Assembly: GCA_947462525.1 (NCBI GenBank)
Contig: CANHPK010000107.1
Location: 1 to 6,109, forward strand
DNA from: Roseiflexaceae bacterium
GTDB lineage: Bacteria > Chloroflexota > Chloroflexia > Chloroflexales > Roseiflexaceae
Length of the DNA: 6,109 bases
Reading direction: 5' to 3'
The notes under the pieces are model-generated. The model saw only the letters and a program-made list of their open reading frames with translations. It searched no databases and was not told where the DNA came from. Shown one piece after another: positions 5,970 through 6,109 of this stretch. Positions within the stretch are counted from its first letter, which is position 1; the number at the start of each line of letters is the position of its first letter. The position numbers and the translations under genes were made by a program.

Positions 5970-5993
5970 ATGGGCGAGTTGTAACTCGCCCAT
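5970..5993. repeat. Perfect 11-bp inverted repeat (hairpin)
   Basis: ATGGGCGAGTT (5970-5980) is matched exactly by AACTCGCCCAT (5983-5993) with only GT between the arms. As RNA it would form a 10-bp stem with a four-base loop. It lies 85 bases upstream of the TetR start codon. No T-run follows on either strand. It could be the terminator of a minus-strand gene entering from the right, a dispersed intergenic palindrome, or a protein-binding site. No second copy is present in this window. Confidence 0.7.
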
Positions 5994-6109
5994 GATATGC
6001 TACGCTCATCGCTAAACGACACGTTAGAGCGAATTCTGCCCGAACGAACTGACAACCTGCCGCCTGGCTAGAACCAGCGAATCCCGCGTGCCATAGCCGG
6101 TGCCGCCAC
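5994..6109. other. Right edge, unassigned; possible end of a minus-strand gene
   Basis: Nothing can be assigned with confidence. On the minus strand one frame is open from the window edge to a TAG at 6070-6068 and would encode the last 13 residues (VAAPAMARGIRWF) of a gene lying mostly outside. If real, the hairpin at 5970-5993 would sit about 75 bases past its stop. A second minus-strand frame is also open from the edge but passes through that hairpin, which makes it less likely. Thirteen codons are too few to recognise a product. Confidence 0.2.

Noticed and set aside
5997..6071. 24-codon plus-strand frame at the right edge
   Set aside because: Short, no ribosome binding site, starts directly after a hairpin arm, and no recognisable similarity; cannot be separated from chance.

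Overview
The window is bacterial: a tRNA gene with a sigma-70-type promoter, one very long exported-protein gene, and a TetR-family regulator. The mosaic of a BNR/VPS10-like propeller, an Ig-like module and a 'choice-of-anchor Q' type beta-helix, closed by a Thr-Ala-Pro-Ser-rich tail, is a style I associate with filamentous Chloroflexota such as Herpetosiphon and Chloroflexus relatives. That placement rests on protein style only and is not proven. Coding DNA is moderately GC-rich and the intergenic DNA is strikingly AT-rich.

Layout, left to right. A tRNA-Gly(UCC) gene (73-146) sits behind a near-consensus promoter (34-63) and is followed by a hairpin (179-223) that may end its transcript. About 290 bases without a convincing gene follow, holding a perfect 12-bp palindrome and an AT-rich block with a candidate -10 box. 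One uninterrupted plus-strand gene (517-5184, 1555 codons) fills most of the window. Its product has a signal peptide, a LysM-like N-terminal stretch, a large Asp-box beta-propeller region, an Ig-like domain, a right-handed beta-helix, and a 263-residue threonine tail built partly from 48-bp repeats. It meets a minus-strand TetR-family gene (5304-5885) convergently across a GC-rich stem-loop (5209-5240). Upstream of the regulator lie an AT-rich leader, a perfect 11-bp inverted repeat (5970-5993), and an unassigned right edge.

The genes do not form an operon. The tRNA is an independent unit. The giant gene looks like a monocistronic surface or secreted protein. The TetR gene is transcribed toward it, so the regulator's targets (apart from possibly its own promoter) are probably outside the window or unlinked. 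I see no transposase, integrase, CRISPR array or defence system. The most notable material is the giant protein's architecture and its repeat-built basic tail, and the unusual acceptor end of the tRNA.
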